This document shows, one piece after another, positions 20,666 to 30,209 of a stretch of DNA of 64,000 nt. Where the stretch lies: the NCBI GenBank assembly GCA_017887445.1, contig JAGHIA010000125.1, forward strand, positions 1 through 64,000, read 5' to 3'. The notes under the pieces are model-generated. The model was given only the letters and a program-made list of their open reading frames with translations, made no database searches and was not told where the DNA came from. Both the position numbers and the translations under genes were made by a program. Numbering within the stretch: the stretch's first letter is position 1; the number at the start of each line of letters is the position of its first letter. The DNA is from Fusicatenibacter sp. (GTDB taxonomy: Bacteria > Bacillota > Clostridia > Lachnospirales > Lachnospiraceae).

Positions 20666-21745
20666 TTATTTTCTGTCCTGGTATTTGTCCTGACCAAGAC
20701 GCAGGTTCATATATCCGGCATAAAACGCGAATGCCGCCGGCACAGGATAGCGCTCCTGCGCTTCCTCTGTCCCTACAAACAAAAGGCCGTCCTTTTGCGT
20801 TTTGTCCGGCTCGGCGATCTTCACCACATAGCCGGTCATATGCCATTCCACATGAGAAAAAATATGCTTTGTACCCGGCAGCGGAAGAATCTGCAGCGGC
20901 GTCAGTCCCTGGTTTTCCACGAAGGAAAGCGCCTCGTCCTGCGAAAGCCACCCTTTCTCATTGGGAAATTCGTAAAGTCCGGCCAGAAGTCCGCGCTCAG
21001 GGCGTTTTCTCACCGCCACATGGCTGCCGTCCAGAATCAGCAGCACCGTGCGTTTTTCCAGCTTCCGTCCGGCCTTCTTTTCTTTTACCGGGTAGGATTC
21101 TATTGTACCCGATTTTCTCGCTTTGCACAATTCCTTTATGGGACATTTTTCACATAATGGAGCGCCGTTTGGCACGCACACCAAAGCTCCCAACTCCATC
21201 AGCGCCTGATTGTACTCTCCCGGCCGGTCCGCGGGCATCACTGCCAGCAGTTCCCGCTCCACCCGGCTGCGCACGGACTGCTTCATAATGTCGCCGTCAT
21301 CCATACGGAGCCTTGCCAGCACCCGCAGAACGTTCCCGTCCACCGCTGGCACAGGAATACCATAGGCAATGGAAGCGATAGCCCCCGCCGTGTAGCTTCC
21401 GATACCCGGCAGCGCAAGAAGCGCCTGATGATCCGCCGGAAGCTTTCCGCCGTACTGGCTGCACAGAATCTTTGCCGCTTTCTGCATATTTTTTACCCGG
21501 TTGTAATATCCCAGACCTTCCCACAGCTTCAGCAGTTTTTCCTCCGGACATTGGGCCAGCGCCTGCACGGTGGGAAGGGCCTGAAGGAACCGCTCAAAAT
21601 ACGGCCGCACCGCCTCCACCCGTGTCTGCTGAAGCATGATCTCCGACACCCAGATCCTGTAGGCGTCTCTTTGCTCCCGCCAGGGGAGCTCTCTGTGATT
21701 TTTTTCATACCATCTGAGCAATGGTTCTGTCATGTTTTCAAGCAT
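20666..21745 (-). CDS. mutY: A/G-specific adenine glycosylase
   Basis: NHRELPWREQRDAYRIWVSEIMLQQTRV, LPGIGSYTAGAIASIAY, Fe-S cysteines CVPNGAPLCEKCPIKELC, C-terminal nudix-like domain. Confidence 0.95.
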   Translation of the reverse strand: MLENMTEPLLRWYEKNHRELPWREQRDAYRIWVSEIMLQQTRVEAVRPYFERFLQALPTVQALAQCPEEKLLKLWEGLGYYNRVKNMQKAAKILCSQYGGKLPADHQALLALPGIGSYTAGAIASIAYGIPVPAVDGNVLRVLARLRMDDGDIMKQSVRSRVERELLAVMPADRPGEYNQALMELGALVCVPNGAPLCEKCPIKELCKARKSGTIESYPVKEKKAGRKLEKRTVLLILDGSHVAVRKRPERGLLAGLYEFPNEKGWLSQDEALSFVENQGLTPLQILPLPGTKHIFSHVEWHMTGYVVKIAEPDKTQKDGLLFVGTEEAQERYPVPAAFAFYAGYMNLRLGQDKYQDRK

Positions 21746-21842
21746 ATAAATTCTCCTTTGTATATTTTGCCACATTTTTACCAAAAATGCAAAATAAACA
21801 TTGATTTTCCGCCCTGTTTTCCCTAAAATGAAAACACAAGAA

Positions 21843-22087
21843 GATGTCAAGGTCAAAAGCTGGCGCCCGCGGACGGGTTCTGAAAATTTACACATTTGCA
21901 GGAACCCTAAACCTCTTAGGTTTCAAAAATTTGCGTTGTGTCCCCAAAGAAAGCTGTTTGAGCTTGCGAGTTCTTTCTTTGGGGACACGGTTTTAGCAAA
22001 TTTTTGAAACCTTAGAGGTTCTTGGGTTCCGAAACCGTGTGAATTTTCAGAACCCGTCCGCGGGCGCCAGCTTTTGACCTTGACATC
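21843..22087. repeat. 245-bp palindromic element with perfect 46-bp outer arms
   Basis: GATGTCAAGGTCAAAAGCTGGCGCCCGCGGACGGGTTCTGAAAATT and its exact reverse complement at the other end; inner arms partly complementary. Confidence 0.85.
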
Positions 22088-22114
22088 ATAAAAAAGAAAG
22101 CTGAGGAACAAATC

Positions 22115-22735
22115 GTGATTGACAGTATCATCTTCGATGTTGACGGCACTTTGTGGGATTCCACCGACACGGTGGCCCGTGCCTGGAACCGTATTCTCCA
22201 ACAGGAAACCGACCTGGAACCAACCATCACCGGCAACACCTTAAAGGGGCTGTTCGGCCGGCTTCTCCCGGATATCGCCGCCGTGCTTTTTGAGAAATAT
22301 CCACGGGAACGCCAGCTGACCCTCATAGACCTTTGCTGCGCGGAGGAACACCGGGAGCTTCTCGCCCATCCCGCGGCGGTTTACGACACGCTGGAGGAGG
22401 CGCTTGAGATCCTCTCGAAGCGTTATCCTCTTTTTATCGTCAGCAACTGTCAGGCCGGCTATATCGAGGTATTTCTGGAAGCCACCGGCCTTGGACGCTA
22501 TTTTCAGGATCATCTCTGCCCCGGCGACACCGGACAGGCGAAAGCGGAAAACATCGCCGCCATCACCGCGAAACACGGACTGAAAGCCCCTGTCTATGTG
22601 GGCGACACCGCCGGCGACCAGAAGGCCTGCAAAAAAGCCGGCGTTCCCTTCGTCTTTGCCTCTTACGGCTTCGGCAGCGCCGAACAGCCGGAATATACCA
22701 TTGAAAGACCGTTAGATCTTACCCGGCTGTTTTAG
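22115..22735 (+). CDS. HAD-family hydrolase (phosphoglycolate phosphatase-like)
   Basis: IIFDVDGTLWDS, FIVSNCQ, YVGDTAGDQKACKKAGVPF. Confidence 0.9.
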   Translation: MIDSIIFDVDGTLWDSTDTVARAWNRILQQETDLEPTITGNTLKGLFGRLLPDIAAVLFEKYPRERQLTLIDLCCAEEHRELLAHPAAVYDTLEEALEILSKRYPLFIVSNCQAGYIEVFLEATGLGRYFQDHLCPGDTGQAKAENIAAITAKHGLKAPVYVGDTAGDQKACKKAGVPFVFASYGFGSAEQPEYTIERPLDLTRLF

Positions 22736-22752
22736 CGCGAGTTTGTAAATTC

Positions 22753-22846
22753 AAAAATCCACTGCGAAGAATCCTGGCTTTTGCGGTGTCTCTGTCTTCT
22801 TCAGGCAGAGGAACCGTAGCGGAATCCTCCTGCAGTGGATTTTTTT
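22753..22846. terminator. Possible bidirectional terminator between the HAD and L,D-transpeptidase genes
   Basis: aaaaatccactgc...gcagtggatttttt inverted repeat flanked by A/T tracts. Confidence 0.6.
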
Positions 22847-22859
22847 GTACAAAATTATA

Positions 22860-25034
22860 TTACGATGCCGTTTCCGGCGCAGCCGTCGGATCCGCGGCGG
22901 ACGCCGGTGCCTCGGTAGGCTGCGGCGTTTCGTCTGGCGCCTCCGTGGGGGCAGGCGTTCCGTCCGGTGTGTCGGATGGTTCCGGCGACGGGGTCGCTGG
23001 CGGTTCTGTCGGTTCCTGCGGCTGCGTAGGTTCCGGGGTCGGCGTATCTGTTGGCTCCGGCGTTGTGGCCGGCGTATCCGTCGGTTCCGGTGTCGTGGTC
23101 GGTGTCTCCGTCGGTGTTGTGGTCGGCGTCTGGGTCGGCCGTGCGGTTGTGGTCGGCGCCTGGGTCGGCCGCGCGGTTGCGGTGGGCGCCTGAGTCGCTG
23201 ACGGCGACGGCGTTGACGTCGGATCCGTCACGGTTGCGCTGGTGGGCAGGTTTTCTGCTTCCCGCTCCGCCGAATCGTCTCTCACGGTATAACTATTGGA
23301 ATAGTAGACAATGATTGGCGTACCTACCTCGATATTGTTGTAAATGGTCTTCGCCACGTTGTAGGGCAGGTTGATGCACCCGTGGGAACCGCTGTTTTTA
23401 TAAATATTGCCGCCGAAGCTGCTGCGCCAGGTGGCGTCGTGCAGTCCGATCCCGCCGTTGAACGGCATCCAGAAGGTCACGTCCGACTCCCACTCATAGC
23501 TGCCGTCCGCTTTCTTGGGGCCGCGCAGGGTTTTCGGACTGGTTTTGGATACCAATGTGAAGATACCGGAAGGTGTATAACGGCTCTTGACCATCTTTCC
23601 GCTCACACACTCGCTGTCCACGATTCTCGAACCGTCCTTGTAAAACCATACATGCTGACGGCTGATATCGATCTCCACATATGTATTTCCGAAACCATTG
23701 TTGTCCTGGGCAAATTCTTTGCTGGCGTACACCGGCTCTCTTGTGGTGGTCAGATGCTCGGAAATATCCTTGGAAAGCTGCGCGATCTCCTGCTCCTGGT
23801 CAATCTTCCATCCGTAATTGGACTGGGTGACTTTCACGCCGCCGTCGATCCCTGTGGCAGGGAAGGTCTGCTCCTTGCCGTAGGTGTCAACCTCCGCCGC
23901 AAGTCCGGCCACAAATTCGCCAAGCTTCTGATTCCAGACTTCCTCGTTCTTGGAATAGCTTCCGTTTTCATCCACCGACAGCCAGTCCTTCATCATAGTT
24001 CCGTCCAGAACCTTCGTCTGTCCGCCGGGAAGCTGATAGATGATGCTGGCGCTGACCAGCTCGTTGAGCGTGGCTGCCTGTTCCTCCAGTCCGCTGTCCT
24101 CCAGGGATACCGCAGGCTCCTGATAAACGCCCGCTTCTTCCATATCCAGCTCCAAAGCCCCCGTGGTCACCGCCAGGGTGATGGCTTCTTTTGCTTTCGC
24201 CACGTCAAGCTTGGTTCCCTGACTGGACTCTGTGGCCACAAACTTGCCGTCCGTAAAGTCGATCCTTGCGTCGGCCGGCGCTTCCATCTGGTCTTCCTGA
24301 AGCTGCGGGAACTGGCTCACCTGCTCCTCCAGCTTGGCCGCGTCATACTGCATCTGCACGGAAACCTCGTGCTTCTTGCTCTTGGAATTTTCCAGCAGCC
24401 ATGCGAAAGCGCTCTGCTGATTCAGCAGCGCCTGCACGCCGCCGTCCGGCTGGTAGCGGTAATCGATGCTGCTTCCAAGGATCTGCTGCTCTCCGTTGCG
24501 GAACTGAATATCAAGGGCATAGGTTTTGGCCGTCTCCTCGATCTGCCGTTCCACCTGCTCCACCGTCTTATCTGAGCAGTCCATTCCGTTGATCACCGTA
24601 CCGTCAAAGAAATGGCTGGTATAGTAAAAGGCCCGGTAGCCGTAAAATCCGGCCAGCAGGACAACAACCAGAGCCGCGGCGATCCCAAACGCAAGAAGTC
24701 CTTTCTTTCCGCCTTTTCTGCGGGGATTCTCCTCGTCGTCCTCATCGTCGTCTTCGTACTCGTATTCCTCATCGTCGTCCTCAGCTTCGTACTCTTCTTC
24801 GTCGTCCGCTTCGCTGCCGCCCGGCGCTTCCTCTTTCCGCTCCTCCTCACTGGTGTCATAAGCATTTCCGGGGATGACGCCGATGGTCTCCCTTACCAGT
24901 TTCTGAACTGCTTCATCTACCTGATCCTCGACGCTTGTATCTTTCTCGATCTTTGCGCCTGGCTCGTCGAATTCCAGTTCCTCCCACTCCTGCTTGTGAT
25001 CATCATCAAATTTCATTTTCATACTCCTCTGCAT
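22860..25034 (-). CDS. L,D-transpeptidase (YkuD) with peptidoglycan-binding domains, acidic cytoplasmic N-terminus and T/P/E-rich C-terminal repeats
   Basis: IDISRQHVWFYKDG.., SHGCINLPYNVAKTIY (YkuD HGCxN-type active site), TM segment, TPEPTDTP-like tail. Confidence 0.92.
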   Translation of the reverse strand: MQRSMKMKFDDDHKQEWEELEFDEPGAKIEKDTSVEDQVDEAVQKLVRETIGVIPGNAYDTSEEERKEEAPGGSEADDEEEYEAEDDDEEYEYEDDDEDDEENPRRKGGKKGLLAFGIAAALVVVLLAGFYGYRAFYYTSHFFDGTVINGMDCSDKTVEQVERQIEETAKTYALDIQFRNGEQQILGSSIDYRYQPDGGVQALLNQQSAFAWLLENSKSKKHEVSVQMQYDAAKLEEQVSQFPQLQEDQMEAPADARIDFTDGKFVATESSQGTKLDVAKAKEAITLAVTTGALELDMEEAGVYQEPAVSLEDSGLEEQAATLNELVSASIIYQLPGGQTKVLDGTMMKDWLSVDENGSYSKNEEVWNQKLGEFVAGLAAEVDTYGKEQTFPATGIDGGVKVTQSNYGWKIDQEQEIAQLSKDISEHLTTTREPVYASKEFAQDNNGFGNTYVEIDISRQHVWFYKDGSRIVDSECVSGKMVKSRYTPSGIFTLVSKTSPKTLRGPKKADGSYEWESDVTFWMPFNGGIGLHDATWRSSFGGNIYKNSGSHGCINLPYNVAKTIYNNIEVGTPIIVYYSNSYTVRDDSAEREAENLPTSATVTDPTSTPSPSATQAPTATARPTQAPTTTARPTQTPTTTPTETPTTTPEPTDTPATTPEPTDTPTPEPTQPQEPTEPPATPSPEPSDTPDGTPAPTEAPDETPQPTEAPASAADPTAAPETAS

Positions 25035-25189
25035 ATCGTCGGCCTTCGCCTGGAGGTGTCTGGGAACCGTGTCCGCAAACGGCGGTGGCCTTCTGAAAAC
25101 TTCATTTTCTTAGCTGCACGCATTAGTATACCATAAAATCCATAAATAGGATGCTAAAATTAAAGATTCGTGGAAACTTCAGATTTTCG

Positions 25190-25633
25190 TCAGCTTTTTG
25201 TAATACTTTTGGGCATTATGACACGCTGGACAATGTCCGCGAGAAAAATTCCCACAGCGATGGCCCCCGCAATCTGCAGAGTCTGCATAATATAGTGATT
25301 TACCAGCTCCTGATCCCCCTGCACCGCGTTGTAGGCAATCTCATACATACCCGCGCCCGGCACCATGGGAAAGATTCCCGGAATCAGAAACAAAGTCACC
25401 GGCGCCCGGAAAAACCTTGCCAGGATCTGAGCGAGGATTGCCGCAGTCAAAGCGGCGAGAAAATTCAAAGTTACCACCGCGTCCGTATACGTCTCCGCCG
25501 CCAGATATACGCCCCAGGCCGCCGTCCCCACCAAAGACGAATACGCCCAAAGCTTCCGGGGAATGTTCAAAAGAACGCAGAAGCCCAGCGTTCCCAGAAA
25601 CGCGCCGGTCAGCTGTACAATAATTCCTATCAT
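25190..25633 (-). CDS. threonine/serine exporter small subunit (ThrE_2/DUF3815-like)
   Basis: ~147 aa multi-TM protein with IPGIFPMVPGAGMYE; adjacent to the larger ThrE subunit. Confidence 0.8.
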   Translation of the reverse strand: MIGIIVQLTGAFLGTLGFCVLLNIPRKLWAYSSLVGTAAWGVYLAAETYTDAVVTLNFLAALTAAILAQILARFFRAPVTLFLIPGIFPMVPGAGMYEIAYNAVQGDQELVNHYIMQTLQIAGAIAVGIFLADIVQRVIMPKSITKS

Positions 25634-25648
25634 TCTTCCTTCCCCCTC

Positions 25649-26404
25649 TCAGATTACCTGGAACAGCGCCATGGAAAGACCTACGCCGATCCCGATGGCC
25701 GCCGCCGTCACAAACGCCTCCAGCATCCGCGCAGCTCCCGATATATAGTCCCCGTGCAGCGTATCGTACACCGCGTTGGTGATGGCCACTCCCGGCACCA
25801 GCGGCATGATGGAGCCGATGATGATCGAATGGAGATCGTACGCCCCCGGCAGCAGCCTGGTACACAGGATCGCCGTCACGCCAATGAGAAACGCGCCGAT
25901 GGCGTTGACCAGAAACACATGCAGGCCGATCCTCCGGCACAGCCAGACGCCGAAGCCGCTGAGTATGCCGGCCACCGCCGCCACCGCCGCGTCCTGCGCC
26001 GCCGCGCCGAGCATCAGGGTAAATCCCGCGGTAAGAATCATGTAGCCGGGCAGATGGGCCCTGGTGTCCCCCGGCTCCCGGTAGATTTTTTTCACTTCCC
26101 GGAACATCTCCTCCACCGTCAGCTCGCCCCGGCAGAAATTCCTGGAAATCTGATTGATCTGGTCCACCCGCTCCAGATTCATGGAGCGGCTCTCGATCCT
26201 GCGCACCACCGTCAGCGAATCCATGGAAGGATCGTCCAGGGTGACGGTGAAGCCGGTGGTCATGGCGAAAACCTGCGCCGTTTTCAGCTGGGACATGCGC
26301 AGCATCCGCAGCATGGTGTCCTCCACCCGCCAGGTCTCCGCCCCGCTGCGCAGCATAACCTCTCCCGCCATAACGACGGAATCCAACAGCAATTTATAAT
26401 CCAT
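25649..26404 (-). CDS. threonine/serine exporter large subunit (ThrE_1/DUF1212-like)
   Basis: MDYKLLLDSVVMAGEVMLRSGAETWRVEDTMLRM, PLVPGVAITNAVYDTLHGDYISGAARM. Confidence 0.85.
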   Translation of the reverse strand: MDYKLLLDSVVMAGEVMLRSGAETWRVEDTMLRMLRMSQLKTAQVFAMTTGFTVTLDDPSMDSLTVVRRIESRSMNLERVDQINQISRNFCRGELTVEEMFREVKKIYREPGDTRAHLPGYMILTAGFTLMLGAAAQDAAVAAVAGILSGFGVWLCRRIGLHVFLVNAIGAFLIGVTAILCTRLLPGAYDLHSIIIGSIMPLVPGVAITNAVYDTLHGDYISGAARMLEAFVTAAAIGIGVGLSMALFQVI

Positions 26405-26484
26405 AGTTACCTCTTTCATTACCTGCGGACATCCGGCCCGCCGCGAAGCGGTTTTCAATGCCGGATGCCTGATGATTCCGCTTG

Positions 26485-27498
26485 TTAAACAGTTACGAAA
26501 AGATCGTAATTCACTCTCCGGTAAAACGCGTCTCTGATCTGGCAGAAGTTTTCCGGCTCCTGGCCCAGGATCCACATAAGCTTCGTGAGGACCGCCTCCA
26601 GGTTCATCTCCCGCGCTTCCAGGATCTGGAACTCGTCCAGAATTCTCCGTCCCACCTCGTAGATACCAAGATTGCTTCCCTCGTAAGTCACCTGTGTGGT
26701 CATGACCACGGCTTTTCTGCTGTTCTCATACCGTTTCATCAGTCTGCTGAATTCGTCCAGCAGACTGTCCGGGATTCCTCCGGTTCCAAAGCTCTCCACA
26801 ATGATCCCGTCATACCTGCGGAAAATCTCCTCCAGCACCTCCGGCTCGATGCCCGGCGTCAGCTTCAGCAGAAACACCCTGGGATTCCATCCATGATAAA
26901 ACCGCACCGGCTCCTCAAACTGTTCCGGCTCGATATACCGCACCAGATGCTCGCCGCGCATCACGGCAAGCTGGGGATAATTGATGCTGGAAAACGCGTC
27001 GTAGCTCATGCTCCGCGTTTTCTTTGCCCTGGTCCCGGCAATGATCTTTCCTCCGAACACCAGACAGATTCCGTTGGAACGGTCGTCCATGGCGTAGATA
27101 ATGCTGTCCCTCAGATTCATGCTGGCGTCGGTGATCTCCATCTCCAGCGGCCGCTGGGAACCGGTCAGAACGATGGGTTTTTGGGAATTCTGGATCAGAT
27201 AGGACAGAGCCGCCGCCGTGTAGGCCATGGTATCCGTCCCGTGCAGGATCACAAACCCGTCGTACCGCTGATAATTTTCCTCAATGGCCGCCGCAATCTT
27301 CAGCCACTCTCTATAAGTCATATTTGTGCTGTCCAGGCTGAACAGGTTCAGCGCCTCCAGATCACATTTTGGCCGTACCGACGGAAGATACTTCATAAGA
27401 TCCTCCGCCGTCAGAAGCGGCACAAGGCCCTTTTCCGTATTGTGGGAAGCGATGGTACCTCCTGTCGTCAGCAAAAGTATTTTCTTCTTTTTTTCCAT
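26485..27498 (-). CDS. L-asparaginase (type I)
   Basis: ILLLTTGGTIAS, GFVILHGTDTMAYTAAALSYLI. Confidence 0.93.
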   Translation of the reverse strand: MEKKKKILLLTTGGTIASHNTEKGLVPLLTAEDLMKYLPSVRPKCDLEALNLFSLDSTNMTYREWLKIAAAIEENYQRYDGFVILHGTDTMAYTAAALSYLIQNSQKPIVLTGSQRPLEMEITDASMNLRDSIIYAMDDRSNGICLVFGGKIIAGTRAKKTRSMSYDAFSSINYPQLAVMRGEHLVRYIEPEQFEEPVRFYHGWNPRVFLLKLTPGIEPEVLEEIFRRYDGIIVESFGTGGIPDSLLDEFSRLMKRYENSRKAVVMTTQVTYEGSNLGIYEVGRRILDEFQILEAREMNLEAVLTKLMWILGQEPENFCQIRDAFYRRVNYDLFVTV

Positions 27499-27567
27499 GT
27501 TCTCTTCCTTCGATTTCTTGTTCATGCACACCACCGTTCATTACTATACCCGACAACTGCCCCGCTG

Positions 27568-28284
27568 TCAATTTAAACACACCCCGTCCCTCAGATTTCG
27601 GATCCTCTCCTTTTCCTCCGCTGTGGGACGGCGGGACTCCAGGATCTTCTGCAGGGATTTCTTCCATGTATCCTCATCCAGGCGGCGCTGCTCCAGCCAC
27701 GGAAACACCTCCCGGGGATATTTCACATAACAGATGGAAACCGCCCACGCCACGGCCATCCGCACATAGTATTCCTCCATCTCCACCTGTTCCATCCATG
27801 CCAGAACTTTTTTCCAGCTGCTATCGTTCACATAATACTGCAACATCATCACCACGGCGAAGCGCACCGTGTACGTCTGCCGGGAGGTGATGCAGTCCTC
27901 CAGGAACTCCCACATCTGACGCGGATACTTTTCCGCGATCTTCAGTCCGGCACAAAAGCTGTCGCACACAGACCAGTTGTCAATTTCCGGCAGAAATCCC
28001 CGGATTCTCGGCAGCGCCTCCTCAAAGGTTCCTCCGGCTTTGCCGATGACCATGCCGCGCAGCATGATCTCCTCAAAGGTCCCGCCAGGTACGGTTTCCA
28101 GGTACGCGGCAAAGCCGTCTTTCACGATTTTGGCCGCCAAACGGCGAAGCGCCGGAAGTCTTACGCCCAGAATGCGCTCCTTTTCCACACCCGGCAGCAA
28201 CGAGGACGAAAACTCCCGGTAGCTTTCCTCCGACAGTTCCTCCAGTTTTTTTCTGATTTCTTCCTGTGTCATACAATCTCCCAT
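27568..28284 (-). CDS. DNA alkylation repair protein (AlkD/HEAT-like)
   Basis: ILGVRLPALRRLAAKIVKD, EIDNWSVCDSFCAGLK, RMAVAWAVSICYVKYP. Confidence 0.85.
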   Translation of the reverse strand: MGDCMTQEEIRKKLEELSEESYREFSSSLLPGVEKERILGVRLPALRRLAAKIVKDGFAAYLETVPGGTFEEIMLRGMVIGKAGGTFEEALPRIRGFLPEIDNWSVCDSFCAGLKIAEKYPRQMWEFLEDCITSRQTYTVRFAVVMMLQYYVNDSSWKKVLAWMEQVEMEEYYVRMAVAWAVSICYVKYPREVFPWLEQRRLDEDTWKKSLQKILESRRPTAEEKERIRNLRDGVCLN

Positions 28285-28301
28285 ATACAGAATCTTTCAA
28301 A

Positions 28302-28444
28302 ATAACAGTTCCGCCTGCCGCCATCCCGCGAGGTGTTTTCGCAAAGAATGCGCGAAAATCCCCAGGCCGGCAGCGCGAGACTGCATGAACTGCGGTTTCT
28401 GTGTATCGCGAAGTGCGTAATAGTTCAGCGGACTGAACTGTTAC
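28302..28444 (-). repeat. MITE-like element (TAACAGTTC..GAACTGTTAC ends), reverse orientation
   Basis: Similar to elements at 31792, 34461 and 36885 in the opposite orientation. Confidence 0.6.
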
Positions 28445-28680
28445 ACCGCCTTTTTTCATTGTATCAGACCACTTCCGATAATACCATTGAAAAATACTTA
28501 AAATCTTATATAATAAAGGATAGAGCGCATGGAACATTCCTTTCTGCGTGTATGCGTACTTTCGCGCAACCGTCCGGCCGGCTGCTATCCCACGAGGTAA
28601 CTGGCACAGAACGTGCGGAAGTCCCGGGGCCAGCAGATCACCAAAAAGAATGTTGAAACACGCGCAAAGGAGGATTCTTA

Positions 28681-30041
28681 TGAAAAAGTCATATGAGATT
28701 GACATGTGCAACGGCCCCCTTCTGAGGAAACTGCTGCTTTTCGCGCTGCCGCTGATGCTTTCCGGCATTCTTCAGCTGCTTTTTAACGCCGCGGACATTA
28801 TCGTTGTGGGACGTTTCAGCGGCAGTCACGCGCTGGCAGCCGTAGGCTCTACCTCTTCACTGATCAACCTGCTGGTCAATCTGTTCATCGGATTTTCCAT
28901 CGGGGCCAACGTGCTGACCGCCCAGTATTACGGGGCAAAAGACCGGAAAAACGTTCACGAGACCATACATACCTCCATCCTGCTCAGCCTGGCCGGAGGG
29001 ATCATCCTGATCGCCGTGGGCGTGCTTCTCGCCCGTCCGCTGCTGGAGCTGATGGCTACTCCGGAGGACGTGCTGGACCACGCCACACTGTACATGACCA
29101 TCTACTTCTGCGGAATGCCGGCGACCATGCTCTACAACTTCGGCGCCGCTATCCTGCGCGCCATCGGCGATACCCGCCGGCCGCTGTACTACCTGTTTAC
29201 CGCCGGAGTGGTGAACATTGTCCTGAACATGATCTTTGTCATCCTGTTCCAGATGGGCGTGGCAGGCGTGGCGCTGGCCACCATCATCTCCCAGACCCTG
29301 TCCGCGATCCTTGTGGTGCGGTGCCTCACGAAACTGGGCGGCATCTGCCGCCTGGAGCTGAAGCAGCTGAAGATCTATCCCCAGAAGCTGCTGCGCATCG
29401 TCCAGATCGGACTGCCCGCCGGACTGCAGGGCGCTGTGTTCTCCATCTCCAACGTGCTGATCCAGTCCTCGGTAAACTCCTTCGGCTCCATCGCCATGGC
29501 GGGAAATACAGCGGCAGCCAACCTGGAAGGCTTTGTCTACACGTCCATGAACGCCGTGTATCAGACAGCCCTCAGCTTTACCAGTCAGAACATCGGCGCG
29601 GGAAAATACGAGAGAATCGGTATGATCCTCCGGCGCTGTCTTGCCCTTGTGACGGTCATCGGGCTGGCCCTTGGCGGACTGGTGGTGCTGCTTCATCAGC
29701 CGCTCCTTGGCATCTATTCCACGGATCCGGAGGTTATCTCCTACGGCACCATCCGGCTGTTTATCATCTGCCTTCCCTATTTTCTCTGCGGGATCATGGA
29801 TACGCTGGTGGGAATGCTCCGCGGCATGAATTACTCCATTCTTCCCATGCTGGCCTCCATCGCCGGTGTCTGCGGACTGCGTATCGTATGGATCTTCACG
29901 GTGTTCCGCTGGAATCACACGTTGTTTACGCTGTATATCTCCTACCCCCTCACCTGGGGACTCACCGCCTGTGTGCATTTTGGCTGCTACCTCTGGGCGC
30001 GGAAACAGATGGACAGCCGCAGACGGCAGGCAGGCCTGTGA
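28681..30041 (+). CDS. MATE-family efflux transporter
   Basis: MKKSYEIDMCNGPLLRKLLLFALPLMLSGILQLLFNAADIIVVGRFSGSHALAAVGSTSSLINLLVNLFIG. Confidence 0.93.
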
Positions 30042-30123
30042 CACTTCATAATCGCGGAACTATTGCTAAAATGCCGGAGGCAAAAAACGGTGTCCCATGG
30101 AGTTTCGTGGGTATTTGAAAATT

Positions 30124-30170
30124 AAAACCAGTGCGGCTGTGAACACAGACTTCACAGCCGCACTGGTTTT
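30124..30170. terminator. Strong bidirectional hairpin terminator
   Basis: AAAACCAGTGCGGCTGTGAA-cacagac-TTCACAGCCGCACTGGTTTT, 20-bp perfect stem. Confidence 0.85.
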
Positions 30171-30209
30171 ATAGTAACTGATCAGCCAGCGGAATAGTTA
30201 CGCATCCGT

